16,448 nt of DNA from NCBI GenBank assembly GCA_964602895.1, contig CAZRTG010000064.1, positions 1 to 16,448 on the forward strand, given 5' to 3'. This DNA is from JAWXBM01 sp964602895. Lineage in GTDB: Bacteria; Pseudomonadota; Gammaproteobacteria; Xanthomonadales; SZUA-36. The notes beneath the pieces are model-generated. The model had not been told where the DNA came from, ran no database searches, and was given only the letters and a program-made list of their open reading frames with translations. This document shows, piece by piece, positions 14,038 through 16,448 of the stretch. The translations under genes were made by a program, and so were the position numbers. Numbering within the stretch: the first letter of the stretch is position 1; every line of letters begins with the position of its first letter.

Positions 14038-15255
14038 AAGCATCTGCCACTGCAAACGTATGGACAATATCAACGGGTCCAGGCCATCAAACTCGCTGCC
14101 GCGGCGTTTCACATCCAGCACTTTGGTCAGGTTGGTCATGACGCGAAAATGGTTGTTGAGGTACCAATTCAGGCCCAAAGTCAGGTTGCTTTGCCGGCCT
14201 CCAATCACATCTTTATCTGTCAGATCAACGTAGCTGGCTCTGAACGCCAGCTCGAACGCACCTTTGCCACCGTGTCCAAGCGGCGACCCGGGCTCCACGG
14301 CCAGAAACTTCCCCTGGCCCGAGTCGAAATTGCGTCGGTCATTGCTTAAAAACCAACTCAAGTAGGTATAGGCTCCCCAGAAATTGAGTGATTTCCGTTT
14401 GTTACGCCGTACTTCTGACAGTAACACTTCAGATTGTAAGGAGAGTCGGCCCCATTCTTTGTGCGCTTCCAGTCCCAACCGGATGACCTTGTCGGCATCG
14501 TCAATAGCAGAAGTATCAACATAGTAATCTTCAGCCGTAGTAATTTCCGGACGTGATTTGAATACCGTATTGTTTGGGTTGGCTTTGAACCGATATGAAA
14601 AAGAGGCACCAACGTGCAGGTTCTGCGTTCCGAGCAGGTCGATGGGGGAATGTGCATAATGTAAAACAATGGCCTTACCGGGCTGCGTTTTATCATCCTG
14701 CTCAGGGTTCAGGAAGAAGAAACCTGCATTGAGGATGCTGTTGGGTGTCCGTTTCAGAACGCTGATGCCACCGCTTTTGTTTTCAGACAAAGCTACCACC
14801 GGCAGGGCTCTTTCCATAAAGGTTATGCCCGCAGTTTTGCTGATGGACTCCAGGCTGAAAGCCGGATTGAAAATGCCGGCATCTACAATGGCCGTTTTCC
14901 AGCCAGAGTAGCGCAGGTAGTTATCGCCCAGCTCGAACTTGCCGGCATCGTTGTAATTGAGGGTCACTTTGCCAGACCATTTGGCACCAAAACCACGGCT
15001 CAAGGCGACCTGGCCTCTACGCAGAATGATTTGCGAGCCTTCCGGCTCACCGTTGATGGGGGCATCGACGAACACCTCGCCCAACCAGCGTATGCCCAAT
15101 ACCGGCACTTCCTTGTCGATCAATAATGACTGAATGAAATTGCGAACCCTGGGCTGGGTTGCCTCCAGGCTTGCGTCCCGGGCGTTGGAATCCGATGTGC
15201 TCAGCAACAGGAGCACGGTTGCGACCATTAACCAGTATTTCGTGCGTATTGTCAT
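14035..15255 (-). CDS. Outer-membrane porin, phosphate-selective OprO/OprP type
   Basis: 406 aa with a signal peptide (MTIRTKYWLMVATVLLLLS, charged then hydrophobic, ending near SNA). The mature protein shows alternating hydrophobic and polar residues of a beta-barrel. The C-terminal half has the family blocks AYTYLSWFLSNDRRNFD, GAFELAFRASYVDLTDKD and LTLGLNWYLNNHFRVM, ending in a final strand (LSIRLQWQML). The OprO/OprP family forms trimeric channels for phosphate or polyphosphate; many relatives are just annotated as porins, so anion selectivity is not shown here. Length is near the usual 400-440. The terminal residue is Leu rather than the usual Phe. The SD before ATG 15253-15255 is weak. 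No pst or pho gene is adjacent and no convincing Pho box was recognised upstream. The last codons and stop lie in the tail of the tandem element. Confidence 0.85.
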   Translation of the reverse strand: MTIRTKYWLMVATVLLLLSTSDSNARDASLEATQPRVRNFIQSLLIDKEVPVLGIRWLGEVFVDAPINGEPEGSQIILRRGQVALSRGFGAKWSGKVTLNYNDAGKFELGDNYLRYSGWKTAIVDAGIFNPAFSLESISKTAGITFMERALPVVALSENKSGGISVLKRTPNSILNAGFFFLNPEQDDKTQPGKAIVLHYAHSPIDLLGTQNLHVGASFSYRFKANPNNTVFKSRPEITTAEDYYVDTSAIDDADKVIRLGLEAHKEWGRLSLQSEVLLSEVRRNKRKSLNFWGAYTYLSWFLSNDRRNFDSGQGKFLAVEPGSPLGHGGKGAFELAFRASYVDLTDKDVIGGRQSNLTLGLNWYLNNHFRVMTNLTKVLDVKRRGSEFDGLDPLILSIRLQWQML

Positions 15256-15462
15256 TAATGTTATTTTGCCGGGTTTTCTATTGAATTGTGCCCGTAAATT
15301 GCATTGGCTTTGTAATTAAATTTGTTAGATTCATTAACTCGGTCATTCCAGCCGACAGACAAGATGCAGCGATATCAGCAGTCTGGAAGGAGTATGATAG
15401 CCGCCCCTTATCCACTGCAAGTTATCAATTCTGCAGCAATTTACTTCAGACAGGAATTTCCG
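15256..15462. other. Divergent intergenic region between porin and deaD
   Basis: 207 nt. The part next to the porin (15256-15345) is AT-rich and should hold the divergent promoters, but I could not fix convincing -35/-10 pairs. The deaD side gives a leader of at least 100 nt if transcription starts near there, which would suit cold-regulated deaD. A strong SD-like GGAAGGAG (15385-15392) sits only 1 nt before an ATG at 15394. Confidence 0.4.
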
Positions 15463-16448
15463 ATGTCCAAAGCTCCACCCGTGCAGAGCGGCTTCAAGCT
15501 ACTGAATTTGCCCGATTTTCTACTTGCTGCCTTGCAGCAAGTCGGCTATGAAACCCCAACCCCAATCCAGGAACAGGCCATTCCACCGCTGTTGGCAGGG
15601 CGTGACCTGTTGGGTCATGCACCTACCGGTACCGGCAAAACCGCTGCGTTTGCTTTACCGTTACTGGCTCATATCGATCTGAATAATAATGCAGTGCAGG
15701 TTCTGGTGCTGGCGCCCACCCGCGAGTTGGCCATCCAGGTGGCTGAAGCTTTTCAACGCTACGCCAGTCATATCAAAGGCTTTCGTGTGATGCCAATCTA
15801 TGGCGGACAGGAGTACGCCGGGCAGATAAGACAACTGAAGCGGGGCGTACACGTGGTGGTCGGCACACCCGGTCGGGTCATGGACCATATGCGTAAAGGT
15901 ACTTTGAAGCTGGGAGGGGTAAAAACCCTGGTGTTGGATGAAGCCGATGAAATGCTGCGCATGGGCTTTATCGACGATGTGCAGTGGGTACTGGAACAGA
16001 CACCGCCTGGCCGGCAGATCGCGCTTTTTTCCGCCACCATGCCGGCTGAAATCCAGAAAATTGCCCGCAAGCATTTGCAGGACCCCGGTGAAATCTCCAT
16101 CAAGACCAAAACGGCGACCGCTGCCACCATACGCCAGCGTTACTGGCTGGTAAGCGGCATGCACAAGCTGGATGCACTTACCCGCATACTCGAAGTTGAA
16201 CCGTTTGATGCCATGCTGATTTTTGTCCGTACCCGCATTGCCACCACCGAACTGGCCGAAAAATTACAGGCCAGAGGCTTTGCCGCCGAAGCTCTGAATG
16301 GCGACATGGCACAAAAAGACCGTGAGCGTAAGATCATCCAGCTCAAAAACGGCAAGCTGGATTTACTGGTAGCCACGGATGTGGCTGCCCGTGGCCTGGA
16401 TGTGGACCGTATCAGCCATGTGCTCAACTTTGATATCCCTCACGATAC
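15463..16448 (+). CDS. deaD: DEAD-box ATP-dependent RNA helicase, DeaD/CsdA type, 3'-truncated
   Basis: 328 complete codons are visible before the right edge. DeaD unwinds structured RNA in ribosome assembly and mRNA decay, mainly at low temperature. Motifs in order: the Q-motif region with TPTPIQEQAI (residues 31-40), motif I APTGTGKT (53-60), APTRELA, GGQ, TPGR, DEAD (159-162), SAT (190-192), motif IV LIFVRTR, and ATDVAARGLDVDRI. The C-terminal dimerisation and RNA-binding regions are beyond the edge, so DeaD rather than RhlE or SrmB is inferred from block similarity (DDVQWVLEQTP). The start is ATG 15463, with CAGGAA 6 nt upstream. In-frame ATGs at 15364 and 15394 are open but would add an atypical N-terminus. 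Confidence 0.92.
   Translation, partial: MSKAPPVQSGFKLLNLPDFLLAALQQVGYETPTPIQEQAIPPLLAGRDLLGHAPTGTGKTAAFALPLLAHIDLNNNAVQVLVLAPTRELAIQVAEAFQRYASHIKGFRVMPIYGGQEYAGQIRQLKRGVHVVVGTPGRVMDHMRKGTLKLGGVKTLVLDEADEMLRMGFIDDVQWVLEQTPPGRQIALFSATMPAEIQKIARKHLQDPGEISIKTKTATAATIRQRYWLVSGMHKLDALTRILEVEPFDAMLIFVRTRIATTELAEKLQARGFAAEALNGDMAQKDRERKIIQLKNGKLDLLVATDVAARGLDVDRISHVLNFDIPHD

Noticed and set aside
13608..14141. Long open frames on both strands over tRNA-Ser and the tandem element (177 aa plus, 138 aa minus).
   Set aside because: They run through the tRNA and terminators, repeat the same peptide blocks because the DNA repeats, and resemble the well-known spurious proteins made from antisense tRNA-Ser (for example EREGFEPS).

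Overview
The window reads as a chromosomal segment of a Gram-negative gammaproteobacterium, most likely a Pseudomonas-related or marine (Cellvibrionales-like) lineage. The reasons are the divergent aspartate aminotransferase/uvrB pair, two Gram-negative lipoproteins, an OprO/OprP-type outer-membrane porin, a FimT-type pseudopilin and tRNA genes of gammaproteobacterial type. Lineage is inferred from gene content only. Base composition looks slightly GC-rich throughout, with no obvious foreign island.

Layout. 1-3348 (+): the 3' part of a BKACE (DUF849) beta-keto acid cleavage enzyme, then a secreted two-domain protein with a TolB-like propeller and a CehA/McbA-type metallohydrolase. 3367-4821 (-): a convergent sodium:solute symporter. 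5071-5231 (-): tRNA-Asn(GTT) with a promoter and terminator. 5278-7149 (-): an orphan FimT/GspH pseudopilin downstream of a class I aminotransferase. 7344-9368 (+): uvrB, complete. 9392-13496 (-): a compact four-gene run read in the order HAD/DUF2608 lipoprotein, MATE transporter, endonuclease/exonuclease/phosphatase lipoprotein, SufU-like Fe-S scaffold. The first pair is separated by 15 nt and the last pair overlaps by ATGA. 13580-13759 (+): tRNA-Ser(GGA) with promoter and terminator. 13739-14037: two diverged tandem copies of a hairpin-rich element. 14035-15255 (-): a phosphate-selective-type porin. 15463-end (+): the 5' part of a DeaD/CsdA-type DEAD-box RNA helicase, cut by the window edge.

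How the genes relate. BKACE, the secreted metallohydrolase and the symporter could form a small uptake/catabolism locus, but no substrate can be read from sequence. The aminotransferase, UvrB, tRNAs and DeaD are housekeeping functions. The HAD-MATE-EEP-SufU run looks like one operon whose members have no obvious common pathway.

The most unusual structure is around tRNA-Ser. Its 3' end lies inside a 66-nt inverted repeat (30 of 31 pairs) that also contains the terminator. The following 300 bases hold two tandem copies of an element built from terminator, tRNA-Ser-end-like sequence and short hairpins, with one compensated base pair between copies. No complete new defence or mobile system is visible.
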